From Hyperoodon ampullatus (taxonomy: Eukaryota; Chordata; Mammalia; Artiodactyla; Ziphiidae), in the NCBI GenBank assembly GCA_949752795.1, contig CATKHW010000008.1, forward strand, positions 1,612,001 through 1,676,000: 64,000 nucleotides of DNA, in the 5' to 3' direction. The position numbers and the translations under genes were made by a program. Positions 51,795 through 62,450 of this stretch are shown here, in pieces; within the stretch, counting starts at the first letter, position 1; each line of letters starts with the position of its first letter. The notes under the pieces were generated by a model. The model saw nothing but the letters and a program-made list of their open reading frames with translations. It made no database searches and was not told where the DNA came from.

Positions 51795-53537
51795 CTTGGC
51801 CAAAAAGGGCGTATGCGTTTTCTCCTGAATATATTCAGGAGAAAACCCATACGCCCTTTTTGGCCAAGTGCATCATTGTCGATGTTGTGTCCCTCTTCCT
51901 GTGCTTTAAATGTGATTCCAATGAACCTCTTGAAATCTGTTTCCTGCTATTCTGGCTCGCTTTCAAGTCCGCCTCGTTGCCTTCCCTGAACAGATTTTTG
52001 GACAATAGTTGTCCTTTATTACTCTGCCAGTTTGTGAATTGCTGTGCCCCTGAGCACCATTTTTCAACTCGTTTTTTGTGAGCTGACGGCAGGTCCAAAA
52101 TTTTGGTTCAGAACCTATCCTGGTTCCCAGCAGTTGGCTGAGACTTTGGTTAATTCTTCTTCCTGCCAGGAAATTAGAGTGGCATGTGCCAGACCAAATG
52201 CCTAACAGCTACTCTCTCATTAGGGCTACTTCTTCCCTTTCATCCTCTGCCAAATTTGCAACCTGTGCGAACCAGGAGGTTAAAGGGTCTATCTCTCCAA
52301 GTTGGGAGATTGATAGTAAAGCAGTTGGAAATTCAATCCGGAGCGCCAGGAGAGGGACTATTAGTTGAGTTTTAGAAACCTTTCATATTCACTGTGTGTC
52401 CATTCTTTATGTTTCCGGTACATGTTATAGCTGTAGTAATATTCCCTTCAACCTGGAGAGTTGGGACCCTTGGAATGTGCTCCACACATTATTGCTTTAA
52501 ATGGTCTGCATTTGCTCACCGAATCTCACCAATCCTATCAGTCCCAAGTGTCCAGCCTTATGCCACATCCAGCTGTCGTTGTAGATAGGGTCATTCCATG
52601 TTTCATCAGAGCCCCTGAAGGAATTGTAAAGAATTTCCCTGTTTTTTTGTTTTGTTATTGAAATTCCTTTTTATAGTGGGTTTGAGCTGATTCTCACTGC
52701 CATGGTTATGCGAGTCTAGACACACTTGATTCCCTTACGGACACTTATCAGTACATTCGTTTTAAGATTCTTACTATTCAGATATATTCCTCTGCGGGAA
52801 ATATGGGTTTCTGAGTCCCTTTCACTGAGGAAGGTGTAAGCCTTGTCTATTCCGTAGTTGGTTTTTGGAACGGTACCTGTACTAATATCAAACTCTGGTT
52901 TTATGCATCACCCTACCTCTCCTTCCCTCTTAAGCAGGCATAAGAGTGTTTTCTAAATGTGAGACTCTGTTCTCTTTCCTAACTCAGTTCATGTGTATCC
53001 AGCCATGTTTACAGGACCTTCATCAGTGATATATTATGATAAGTTTCTTTTTCTGTGTTACTCATTTCACTTAGAATCATCGTACCTGAATCCACTCATT
53101 TTGGTGCTACTGGCATTATGACATTGATTTCATGGCTGAGGGATATTCCATCGTACGCAAGTAACACAATTTCTTGAACCATTTTTGTCTTTCCTGGGAT
53201 ATTTAAGGTGTACCCAAGTTGAGGTTCTTGTAAGCAGTGCAGCCCTAAATTTTGGGGTGGCTCTGTCTTATTGATTTTCAGTTTTCCCAAGGCATATTCC
53301 CTAGACTGGAAGTGCCCTTGGATCTGTAGCTCTGTTGTTTACTTGTTTTAGGGAACACAATGCAATCCTCCAGAGAGGCAGTTGGCAATTTACATCCTGC
53401 CCATCAGCATAACTAGTCTCCCTGTTCTTCAGGGCCTTTCTTGCCTTTCTGGTTTTTACACATTTTTCGGATATCCCTTTTGACCGGTGGGAAGTGATAC
53501 TTCTTTGTAGTGCAGATTTGCATTGCCCGCTTGCTTG
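51795..53537 (+). repeat. Satellite monomer type C (HOR copy 4), 1,743 bp
   Basis: Private or edge-like variants are CCATTCTTTATG near 52,399, CTTCCCTCTTAAG near 52,921 and GAATCCACTCATTTTGG near 53,088. The last agrees with the downstream edge monomer rather than with copies 1-3, so homogenisation fades here. Confidence 0.94.
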
Positions 53538-55269
53538 CTTGGCCACAAAAGGCCTATGTGGTTTCTCCTGAATATATTCAGGAGAAAATGCGTACGCCCT
53601 TTTTGGCCAAGTGCGTCATTGTCGAAGTTGTGCCCCTCTTCCTGTTCTTTAAAGGGGATTCCAATGTACCTCTTGAAATCTGTTTCCTGCTATTCTGGCT
53701 CGCATTCAAGTCCGCCTCGTTGCCTTCCCTCAACAGATTTTTGGACGATAGTTGTCCTTTATTACTCTGCCAGTTTGTGAATTGCTGTGCCCCTGAGCTC
53801 CATTTTTCAACTCGTTTTTTGTGAGCTGACGGCAGGTCCAAAACTTTGGTTCAGGAACTCTACTGGTTCCCGGCGGGTGGCTGAGACTTTGGCTAATTCT
53901 TCTACCTGCCGGGAATTTAGAGTGACATGTGCCCGTCCAAATGCCTAAGAGCTACTCTCTCATTGGTTCTCCCTGTTTCCTTTCATTCTCTGCAAAATTG
54001 GCAACCTGTGCGAACCAGGAGGTTAAAGGTGCTGTCTCTCCAAGTTGGGACATTGATAGTAAAGCAGTTAGAAAGTCAAACCGGAATACCAGGAGAGGGA
54101 CTATTAGTTGAGTTTTAGAAACCTTTCGTATTCACAGTGTGTCGATTCTCTAAGTTTCCCATACATGTTATAGCTGTAGTAATATTCCCTTCAACCTGGA
54201 AAGTTGGGACCCTTGGAATGTGTGCCACGCATTATTGCTTTAAACGGTCTGCATTTGCTCACTGAATCTCACCAATCCTCTCAGTCCCAAGTGTCCAGCC
54301 TTATGCCACATCCATGTGTCGTTGTAGATAGGGTCATTCCAGGTTTCATCAGAGACCCTGAAGGAATTGTAAAGAATTTCCCTGTTTTTTTTTTCAAATT
54401 CCTTATTATAGTGGGTTTGAGCTGATTCTCGCTGCCATGTTTATGCCAGTCTAGACACACTTGATTCCCTTATGGAGACTTATCAATACAAAGGTTTTAA
54501 AATTCTTACTAGTCAGATATATTCCTTTGCGGGAAATATGGGGTTTTGAGTCCCTTTCACTGAGGAAGGTGTAGGTCTTGTCTTTTCCGTAGTTGGTTTT
54601 TGGAACGGTACCGGTACTAATATCACACTCTGGTTTTATGTATCACCCCACCTCTCCTTCCCCCTTAAGCAGGCATAAGAGTGTTTTCTAAATGTGAGAC
54701 TCTGTTCTCTTTCGTAATTCAGTTCATGTGTAGCCATGTTTACAGGACCTTCATAAGTGATATGTTATGATAAGTTTCTTCTTCTCTGTGACTTATTTCA
54801 CTTAGAATCATCGTACCTGAATCCACTCATTTTGCTGCTACTGGCCTTATGACATTGATTTCGTGTGTGAGGGGTATTCCATCGTACATAAGTAACACAA
54901 TTTCTTGAACCATTTTTGTCTTTCCTGGGATATTTAAGGTGTATACAAGTTCAGGTTCTTGTAAGCAGTGCAGACCTCAATTTTGTGTTTGCTCTGCCTT
55001 ATTGATTTTCAGTTTTCCCAAGGTATCTTCCCTAGACTGGAAATGCCCTTGGCTCTGTAGCTCTGTTGTTTACTTGTTTGAGGGAACACAATGCACTCCT
55101 CCAGAGAGGCAGTTGGCAATTTACATCCTGCCCATCAGCATAACTAGGCTCCCTGTTCTCCAGGGCCTGTCTTGCCTTTCTGGTTTTTACACATTCTGTG
55201 GATATCCCTTTTTAGCAGAAGGGAAGTGATACTTCTTTGTAGTGCAGATTTGCCTTGCCCGCTTGCTTG
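53538..55269 (+). repeat. Satellite monomer type A (edge copy), 1,732 bp
   Basis: It matches copy 4 up to about 54,020 and then diverges (GGTGCTGTC near 54,029, AGAAAGTCAAACCGGAATACC region near 54,070). An 8-bp contraction in the T/G-rich tract near 54,385 explains its short length. Confidence 0.93.
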
Positions 55270-56416
55270 CTTGGCCAATAAGGGTGTATGCATTTTCTCC
55301 TGAATATATTCAGGAGAAAATGCATACGCCCTTTTTGGCAAAGTGCATCATTGTCGATGTTCTTCCCCTCTTCCTGTGCTTTAAAGGTGATTCAAATGTA
55401 CATCTTGAAATATGTTTGCTGCTATTCTGGCTCGCTTTCAAGTCTGCCTCGTTGCCTTCCCTCAACAGATTTTTGGACGATAGTTGTCCTTTATTACTCT
55501 GCCAATTTGTGAATTGCTGTGCCCCTGAGCTCCATTTTTCAATTCGTTTTTTGTGAGCTGATGGCAGGTCCAAAACTTTGGTTCAGGAACTCTACTGGTT
55601 CCTGGCGGGTGGCTGAGACTTTGGCTAATTCTTCTACCTGCCGGGAAATTACAGTGACATGTGCTCGTCCAAATGCCTAACAGCTACTCTCTCATTGGTT
55701 GTCCCTCTTCCCTTTCATCCTCTGCCAACTTGGCAACCTGTGTGAACCAGGAGGTTAAAGGGGCTGTCTCTCCAAGTTGGGACATTGATAGTAAAGCAGT
55801 TGGAAAGTCAAAGTGGAGCACCACGAGAGGGACTATTAGTTGAGTTTTAGAAACCTTTCGTATTCACAATGTGTCCATTCTCTAGGTTTCACTTACATGT
55901 TATAGCTGTAGTAATATTCCCTTCCACCTGGAGAGTTGGTAACCTTGGAATGTGTGCCATGAATTATTGCTTTAAATGGTCTGCATTTGCTCACCGAATG
56001 TCACCAATACTCTCAGTCCCAAGTGTCCAGCCTTATGCCACATCCAGCTGTCATTGTAAATACGGTCATTCCAGGTTTCATCAAAGCCCCTGAAGGAATT
56101 GTAAAGAATTTCCCTGTTTTTTTGTTTTGTTTTTCAAATTCCTTTTTATAGTGGGTTTGAGCTGATTCTCTCTGCCATGTTTATGCCAGTCTAGACACAC
56201 TTGATTCCCTTATGGAGACATATCAATACATAGGTTTTAAGATTCTTACTAGTCAGATGTATTCCTCTGCAAGAAATAAGGGGTTTTGAGTCCCTTTCAC
56301 TGAATAAAGTGTAGGTCTTGTCTTTTCCATAGTTGGTTTTTGGAAAGGTACCTGTACTAATATCACACTCTGGTTTTATGCATCACCCCACCTCTCCTTC
56401 CACCTTAAGCAGGCAT

Positions 56417-56429
56417 AAGAGTGTTTTTT
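56417..56429 (+). repeat. Left target-site duplication of the SINE
   Basis: AAGAGTGTTTTTT, the ancestral sequence at this monomer position (compare B monomers at 35,550 and 40,770). It matches the right copy at 12 of 13 bases and merges with the SINE's T tract. Confidence 0.85.
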
Positions 56430-56639
56430 TTTTTTTTTTTTTTTTTTGTAGTACGTGGGCCTCTCACTGTTGTGGTCTCTCCCATTGCAGAGCACAGGCT
56501 CCGGACGCGCAAGCTCAGTGGCCATGGCTCACGGGCCCCGCTGCTCCGCGGCATGTGGGATCTTCCAGGACTGGGGCATGAACCCGTATCCCCTGCATTG
56601 GCAGGCGGACTCTCAACCAATGCGCCACCAGGGAAGCCC
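56430..56639 (-). mobile_element. CHR-type tRNA-derived SINE, inserted in antisense
   Basis: On the minus strand the element starts GGGCTTCCCTGGTGGCGCA, the tRNA-like head with pol III box A, and has a degenerate box B around GGTTCATGCCC. It continues through the CCGCGGAGC..GGGCCCGTGAGCCATGG body and ends in an A tail (T tract 56,424-56,447 on +). This is the CHR family known from cetaceans, hippos and ruminants; the body looks like the cetacean form. The right target copy is directly followed by AAA, giving the TTTTTT/AA cleavage context of the L1 endonuclease. It appears full length and only slightly diverged from the remembered consensus. It is absent from every other monomer in the window. 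Confidence 0.93.
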
Positions 56640-56652
56640 AAGTGTGTTTTTT
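56640..56652 (+). repeat. Right target-site duplication of the SINE
   Basis: AAGTGTGTTTTTT, one substitution from the left copy. It is followed by AAATGTGAG, which restores the monomer sequence. Confidence 0.85.
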
Positions 56653-57228
56653 AAATGTGAGATTCTGTTCTCTTTCGTAACTCAGTTCATGTGTATCCAT
56701 GTTTGCAGGATCTTCATAAGTGATATCTTATGATAAGTTTCTTCTTCTCTGTAACTTATTTCACTTAAAATCATCGTACCTGAATCCACTCATTTTGCTG
56801 CTACTGGCCTTATGACATTGATTTCATGGCTGAGGGGTATACCATTGTACGTAAGTAACACAATCTCTTGAACCATTTTTGTCTTTCCTGGGATATTTAA
56901 GTTGTACCCAAGTGGAGGTTCCTGTAAGCAGTGCAGCCCTCTATTTTTTGTTTGCTCTGTCTATTGATTTTCAGATTTCCAAGGTATCTTGCCTAGACTA
57001 GAAGTGCCCTTGGCTCTGTAGCTCTGTTGTTTACTTGTGTTAGGGATCACTATGCACTCCTCCAGAGAGGCAGTTGGCAATTTACATCCTGCCCATCAGC
57101 ATAACTATGCTCAGTGTTCTTCAGGGCCTTTCTTGCCATTCTGGTTTTAACACATTTTGCGGATGTCCCTTTTTACCGGTGGGAAGTGATACTTTTTTTA
57201 GTGCAGATTTGCATTGCCCGCTTGCTTG

Positions 57229-58965
57229 CTTGGCCAAAAAGGGTGTATGCGTTTTCTCCTGAATATATTCAGGAGAAAATGCATACGCCCTTTTTTGCCA
57301 AGTGCATCATTGTCGAAGTTGTGCCCTTCTTACTGTGCTTTAAAGGTGATTCCAATGTACCTCTTGAAATCTGTTTCCTGCTATTCTGGCTTGCTTTCAA
57401 GTCCGCCTCGTTGCCTTCCCTCAACAGATTTTTGGACGATAGTTGTCCTTTATTACTCTGCCAGTATGTGAATTGCTGTGCCCCTGAGCTCCATTTTTCA
57501 ACTCGTTTTTTGTGAGCTGTCGGCAGGTCCAAAACTTTGGTTCAGGAACTATACTGGTTCCCGGCGTGTGGCTGATATTTTGGCTAATTCTTCTACCTCC
57601 CTGAAAATTAGAGTGACATGTGCCCGTCCAAATGCCTAACAGCTACTCTCTCATTGGTTCTCCCTCTTCCCTTTCATCCTCTGCCAAATTGGCAACCTGT
57701 GCGAACCAGGAGGTTAAAGGGGCTGTCTCTCCAAGTTGGGAGATTGATAGTAAAGCAATTGGAAAGTGAAAACGGAGCACCAGGAGAGGGACTATTACTT
57801 GAGTTTTAGAAACATTTTATATTCACAATGTGTCCATTTTCTAGGTTTCACATACACGTTATAGCTGTAGTAATATTCCCTTCTACCTGGAGAGCAGGGA
57901 CCCTTGGAATGTGTGCCATGCATTATTGCTTTAAATGGTCTGCATTTGCTCACAGAATCTCACCAATACTCTCAGTCCCAAGTGTCCAGCCTTATGCCAC
58001 ATCCAGGTGTCATTGTATATAGGTTCATTCCAGGTTTCATCAGAGTCCCTGAAGGAATTTTAAAGAATTTCCCTGTTTTTTTGTTTTGTTTTTCAAATTC
58101 TTTTTATAGTGGGTTTGAGCTGATTCTCTCTACCATGTTTATGCCAGTCCAGACACACTTGATTCCCTTACGGAGACCTATCAATACATCGGTTTTAAGA
58201 TTCTTACTAGTCAGATATATTCCTCTGCAGGAAATATGGTGTTTTGAGTCCCTTTCACTGAGGAAAGTGTAGGTCTTGTCTTTTCCGTAGTTGGTTTTGT
58301 AACGGTACCTGTACTAATATCACATTCTGGTTTTATGCATCACCCCACCTCTCCTTCCCCCTTAAGCAGGCACAAGAGTGCTTTGTAAATGTGAGACTCT
58401 GTTCTCTTCCATAACTCAATTCATGTGTAGCCATGTTTACAGGACCTTCATAAGTGATATCTTATGATAAGTTTCTTCTTCTCTGTGACTTATTTCACTT
58501 AGAATCATCGTACCTGATTCCACTCATTTTGCTGCTACTGGCCTTATGACATTGATTTCATGGCTGAGGGGTGTTCCATTGTACGTAAGTACCACAATTT
58601 CTTGAACCATTTTTGTCTTTCCTGGGATATTTAAGGTGTACCCAAGTGGAGGTTCTTGTAAGCAGTGCAGCACTCAATTTTGTGTTTGCTCTGTCTTATT
58701 GATTTTCAGTTTTCCCAAGGCATATTCCCTAGACTGGAAGTGCCCTTGGCTCCGTAGCTCTGTTTTTTACTTGTTTTAGGGAACACAATGCACTCCTCCA
58801 GAGAGGCAGTTGGCAATTTACATCCTGCCCTTCAGCATATGTAGGCTCCCTTTCTCTATGGCCTGTCTTGCCTTTCTGGTTTTTTACACATGTTGTGGAT
58901 GTCCCTTTTGACCGTTGGGAAGTGATACTCCTTTGTAGTGCAGATTTGCATTGCCCGCTTGCTTG
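57229..58965 (+). repeat. Extra satellite monomer X, 1,737 bp
   Basis: Present once, between B and C of the edge unit. Its palindrome reads AAAAAGGGTGTATGCG on the left and AAAATGCATACGCCC on the right. It has no equivalent in copies 1-4. Its end (from about 58,821, CCTTCAGCATATGTAGG) is the segment that copies 1-4 have just before C, whereas its beginning is missing from them. Confidence 0.92.
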
Positions 58966-60708
58966 CTTGGCCAAAAAGGGCGTATGCGTTTTCTCCTGAA
59001 TATATTCAGGAGAAAACCCATACGCCCTTTTTGGCCAAGTGCATCATTGTCGATGTTGTGTCCCTCTTCCTGTGCTTTAAATGTGATTCCAATGAACCTC
59101 TTGAAATCTGTTTCCTGCTATTCTGGCTCGCTTTCAAGTCCGCCTCGTTGCCTTCCCTGAACAGATTTTTGGACGATAGTTGTCCTTTATTACTCTGCCA
59201 GTTTGTGAATTGCTGTGCCCCTGAGCACCATTTTTCAACTCGTTTTTTGTGAGCTGACGGCAGGTCCAAAATTTTGGTTCAGAACCTATCCTGGTTCCCA
59301 GCAGTTGGCTGAGACTTTGGTTAATTCTTCTTTCTGCTGGGAAATTAGAGTGACATGTGCCAGACCAAATGCCTAACAGCTACTCTCTCATTAGGGCTAC
59401 CTCTTCCCTTTCATCCTCTGCCAAATTTGCAACCTGTGCGAACCAGGAGGTTAAAGGGGCTATCTCTCCAAGTTGGGAGATTGATAGTAAAGCAGTTGGA
59501 AATTCAATCCGGAGCACCAGGAGAGGGACTATTAGTTGAGTTTTAGAAACCTTTCATATTCACTGTGTGTCCATTCTCTATGTTTCCTGTACATGTTATA
59601 GCTGTAGTAATATTCCCTTCAACCTGGAGAGTTGGGACCCTTGGAATGTGCTCCACACATTATTGCTTTAAATGGTCTGCATTTGCTCACCGAATCTCAC
59701 CAATCCTATCAGTCCCAAGTGTCCAGCCTTATGCCACATCCAGCTGTCGCTGTAGATAGGGTCATTCCATGTTTCATCAGAGCCTCTGAAGGAATTGCAA
59801 ATAATTTCCCTGTTTTTTTGTTTTGTTATTGAAATTCCTTTTTATAGTGGGTTTGAGCTGATTCTCACTGCCATGTTTATGCGAGTCTAGACACACTTGT
59901 TTCCCTTACGGACACTTATCAGTACATTCGTTTTAAGATTCTTACTAGTCATATATATTCCTCTGTGGGAAATATGGGTTTCTGAGTCTTTTTCACTGAG
60001 GAAGGTGTAGGCCTTGTCTATTCCGTAGTTGGTTTTTGGAACGGTACCTGTACTAATATCAAACTCTGGTTTTATGCATCACCCTACCTCTCCTTCCCCC
60101 TTAAGCAGGCATAAGAGTGTTTTCTAAATGTGAGACTCTGTTCTCTTTCCTAACTCAGTTCATGTGTATCCAGCCATGTTTACAGGACCTTCATCAGTGA
60201 TATATTATGATAAGTTTCTTTTTCTGTGTTACTCATTTCACTTAGAATCATCGTACCTGAATCCACTCATTTTGGTGCTACTGGCATTATGACATTGATT
60301 TCATGGCTGAGGGATATTCCATCGTACGCAAGTAACACAATTTCTTGAACCATTTTTGTCTTTCCTGGGATATTTAAGGTGTACCCAAGTTGAGGTTCCT
60401 GTAAGCAGTGCAGCCCTAAATTTTGGGGTGGCTCTGTCTTATTGATTTTCAGTTTTCCCAAGGCATATTACCTAGACTGGAAGTGCCCTTGGATCTGTAG
60501 CTCTGTTGTTTACTTGTTTTAGGGAACACAATGCAATCCTCCAGAGAGGCAGTTGGCAATTTACATCCTGCCCATCAGCATAACTAGTCTCCCTGTTCTT
60601 CAGGGCCTTTCTTGCCTTTCTGTTTTTTACACATTTATCAGATATCCCTTTTGACCGGTGGGAAGTGACACTTCTTTGTAGTGCAGATTTGCATTGCCCG
60701 CTTGCTTG
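58966..60708 (+). repeat. Satellite monomer type C (edge copy), 1,743 bp
   Basis: Clearly type C (AAAACCCATACGCC, AGACCAAATGCC, AGCAGTTGGCTGAG) but with independent differences from the homogenised C copies, such as TTTCTGCTGGG near 59,330 and CTGTCGCTGTAG near 59,744. Confidence 0.93.
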
Positions 60709-62450
60709 CTTGGCCACAAAAGGCGTGTGCGGTTTCTCCTGAATATATTCAGGAGAAAATGCATACGCCCTTTTTGGCCAAGTGCATCATTGTCGAAGTT
60801 GTGCCACTCTTCCTGTTCTTTAAAGGGGATTCCAATGTACCTCTTGAAATCTGTTTCCTGCTATTCTGGCTCGCATTCAAGTCCGCCTCTTTGCCTTCCC
60901 TCAACAGATTTTTGGACGATAGTTGTCCTTTATTACTCTGCCAGTTTGTGAATTGCTGTGCCCCTGAGCTCCATTTTTCAACTCGTTTTTTGTGAGCTGA
61001 CGGCAGGTCCAAAACTTTGGTTCAGGAACTCTACTGGTTCCCGGCGGGTGGCTGAGACTTTGGCTAATTCTTCTACCTGCCGGGAAATTACAGTGACATG
61101 TGCCAGTCCAAATGCCTAACAGCTAATCTCTCATTGGTTGTCCCTCTTCCCTTTCATCCTCTGCCATATTGGCAACCTGTGCGAACCAGGAGGTTAAAGG
61201 GGCTGTCTCTCCAAGTTGGGACATTGATAGTAAAGCAGTTGGAAAGTCAAAGTGGAGCACCACGAGAGGGACTATTAGTTGAGTTTTAGAAACCTTTCAT
61301 ATTCACTGTGTGTCCATTCTCTATATTTCCTGTACATGTTATAGCTGTAGTAATATTCCCTTCAACCTGGAGAGTCGGGACTCTTGGAATGTGCTCCACA
61401 CATTATTGCTTTAAATGGTCTGCATTTGCTCACCGAATCTCACCAATCCTATCAGTCCCAAGTGTCCAGCCTTATGCCACATCCAGCTGTCGTTGTAGAT
61501 AGGGTCATTCCATGTTTCATCAGAGCCCCTGAAGGAATTGTAAAGAATTTCCCTGTTTTTTTGTTTTGTTATTGAAATTCCTTTTTATAGTGGGTTTGAG
61601 CTGATTCTCTCTGCCATGTTTATGCGAGTCTAGACACACTTGATTCCCTTACGGACACTTATCAGTACATTCGTTTTAAGATTCTTACTAGTCAGATATA
61701 TTCCTCTGCGGGAAATATGGGTTTCTGAGTCCCTTTCACTGAGGAAGGTGTAGGCCTTGTCTATTCCGTAGTTGTTTTTTGGAACGGTACCTATACTAAT
61801 ATCAAATTCTGGTTTTATGCATCACCCCAGCTCTCCTTCCCACTTAAGCAGGCATAAGTGTGTTTTCTAAATGTGAGACTGTGTTCTCTTTCCTAACTCA
61901 GTTCATGTGTATCCAGCATTGTTTACAGGACCTTCATCAGTGATATCTTATGATAAGTTTCTTTTTCTGTGTTACTTATTTCACTTAGAATCATCGTACC
62001 TGAATCCAATCATTTTGGTGCTACTGCCTTATGACATTGATTTCATGGCTGAGGATACTCCAGCGTACGCACGTAACACAATTTCTTGAACCATTTTTGT
62101 CTTTCCTGGGATATTTAAGGTGTACCCAAGTTGAGGTTCTTGTAAGCAGTGCAGACCTCAATTTTGTGTTTGCTCTGTCTTATTGATTTTCAATCTTCCC
62201 AAGGCATATTCCCTATACTGGAAGTGCCCTTGGATCTGTAGCTCTGTTGTTTACTTGTTTTAGTGAACACAATGCACTCCTCCAGAGAGGCAGTTGACAA
62301 TTTACATCCTGCCCATCAGCATAATTAGGCTCCCAGTTCTCCAGGGCCTGTCTTGCCATTCTGGTTTTTACACATTTTGCAGATGTCCCTTTTTACCGGT
62401 GGGAAGTGATACTTCTTTGTAGTGCAGATTTGCATTGCCCACTTGCTTGC
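60709..62450 (+). repeat. Satellite monomer A-like with C-like middle, 1,742 bp
   Basis: It begins as type A (GGCCACAAAAGGCGTGTGCGG) but has a B-like stretch near 61,245 (AAAGTGGAGCACCACGAG). From about 61,295 it carries C-type marks: CATATTCACTGTGTGTCC, GCTCCACACATTATTG, CGAGTCTAGACAC. It is therefore a mosaic of monomer types and lies outside the trimer rhythm. Confidence 0.88.

Larger units (their letters stand above)
48318..53537 (+). repeat. Higher-order repeat copy 4 (A-B-C), 5,220 bp
   Basis: Keeps the copy-1 state GCTTCTACTGGCC (51,362-51,374) and GTTTTCCCAAGG (near 53,281) rather than the states shared by copies 2 and 3. It has single-base length changes: a C lost at about 48,571 and a T gained at about 50,330. 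Confidence 0.95.
55270..57228 (+). repeat. Satellite monomer type B with SINE insertion (1,959 bp)
   Basis: A B-type monomer (GGCCAATAAG at its left arm) interrupted at 56,430 by a SINE. Without the insertion and the duplicated target its length falls in the normal range. Its tail runs directly into monomer X without the crossover seen in copies 1-4. Confidence 0.93.
53538..60708 (+). repeat. Edge higher-order unit with four monomers (A-B-X-C) plus SINE, 7,171 bp
   Basis: The type A palindrome at 53,538 is followed by B, by an extra divergent monomer X, then by C, before the next A-like palindrome at 60,709. Subtracting the ~220-bp SINE insertion leaves four monomers instead of three. From about 54,020 it departs from copies 1-4 at many sites, so it lies outside the homogenised block. 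Confidence 0.9.

Noticed and set aside
56405..56654. Open frames overlapping the SINE on both strands.
   Set aside because: They read through SINE sequence and its T tract and have no independent support.
31317..60995. A ~104-residue + strand frame (begins MQICIARLLAW) and an ~87-residue minus-strand frame recur in most monomers.
   Set aside because: Both cross the palindrome and antisense L1-like sequence. They recur because the satellite recurs, and they break or shift in the more diverged monomers (near 3117, 4875, 32710 and 62543). Differences between types A, B and C are mostly amino-acid changing. No splice, promoter or polyadenylation context was seen.
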